A model generated the notes under the pieces. It was not told the origin of the DNA. It did no database searches and worked only from the letters and a program-made list of their open reading frames with translations. From positions 1-23,822 of the forward strand of contig MDVR01000147.1 in assembly GCA_001940725.1 (NCBI GenBank): a stretch of DNA of 23,822 bases, in the 5' to 3' direction. The stretch's first letter is position 1. Each line of letters begins with the position of its first letter. This document shows, piece after piece, positions 23,799-23,822 of this stretch. A program made the position numbers and the translations under genes. Source of the stretch: Candidatus Heimdallarchaeota archaeon LC_2 (GTDB lineage: Archaea > Asgardarchaeota > Heimdallarchaeia > Heimdallarchaeales > Kariarchaeaceae).

Positions 23799-23822
23799 TA
23801 GAGACACTTACTGGATCGATCG
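23799..23822 (-). repeat. IS right terminal inverted repeat
   Basis: Read on the minus strand it starts CGATCGATCCAGT and matches the left repeat at 20 of 24 bases. It coincides with the end of the window. Confidence 0.9.

Larger units (their letters stand above)
22011..23822 (+). mobile_element. Complete IS4-superfamily insertion sequence
   Basis: A 1812-base element bounded by terminal inverted repeats, carrying one DDE transposase in the plus direction. The left end is defined by CGATCGATCCAGT at 22011; the right end carries the same 13 bases inverted, finishing exactly at the last base of the window. Target-site duplication cannot be checked because the right flank is absent. The intact frame and well-kept ends suggest recent activity. 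A contig ending at the repeat tip implies more copies in the genome. Confidence 0.9.

Noticed and set aside
1..23822. CRISPR array, tRNA or rRNA genes
   Set aside because: No regularly spaced repeats, no T-loop/acceptor pairing typical of tRNA, and no rRNA-like stretch were seen in any intergenic region.

Overview
The window is strongly AT-rich and most likely comes from an archaeon, probably an Asgard archaeon. Archaeal signs are an aconitase-X-type phosphomevalonate dehydratase pair (archaeal mevalonate pathway), genes with a TATA-like box so close to the ATG that the mRNA should be leaderless, and other genes with strong Shine-Dalgarno sites. Asgard-like signs are a Ras-like small GTPase with an altered switch II, a Vps62-like protein, a leucine-rich-repeat protein and a class 3 lipase. 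The exact class cannot be settled from sequence reading alone.

Layout. 1-113 is an exact copy of 1062-1174, so the window opens inside an apparent tandem duplication (or an assembly artefact), followed by about 700 bases of AT-rich non-coding DNA. 827-2758 is a tight three-gene membrane redox cluster: a zinc-ribbon membrane protein, a secreted DOMON-like protein with a C-terminal anchor, and a cytochrome b561/FdnI-like protein. 2813-8042 holds single genes: a PrxQ/BCP peroxiredoxin, an ALDH3-type aldehyde dehydrogenase, a small Cys/His-rich protein, a CLC Cl-/H+ antiporter with CBS domains, and a class 3 lipase.

8301-10517 is a compact bacterial-type pterin/folate operon: folE, a PTR1/FolM-like reductase, folB and folK. 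It should convert GTP to 6-hydroxymethyl-dihydropterin diphosphate, with a reductase whose catalytic Tyr is replaced by His. Next come a short left-handed beta-helix protein and a NUDT19-like Nudix/metallo-beta-lactamase fusion. On the minus strand lie the two phosphomevalonate dehydratase subunits (ATGA-coupled) and a nucleotidyltransferase-like gene split by a one-base frameshift in an A6 run.

15129-17577 holds a secreted anchored protein, a HIT-family hydrolase and the LRR protein. 17578-18834 has no intact large gene. It contains a G+C-rich island (about 18010-18340) with a broken reading frame and several strong hairpins, which is either a decayed gene or a structured RNA. 18835-21715 holds the GTPase, the Vps62/TPR protein and a CPBP membrane protease. 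A 47-residue single-span membrane protein follows, and then a complete IS4-superfamily insertion sequence (22011-23822). Its right inverted repeat ends exactly at the window end, so both window edges fall on repeats, as expected of a contig broken at repeated DNA.
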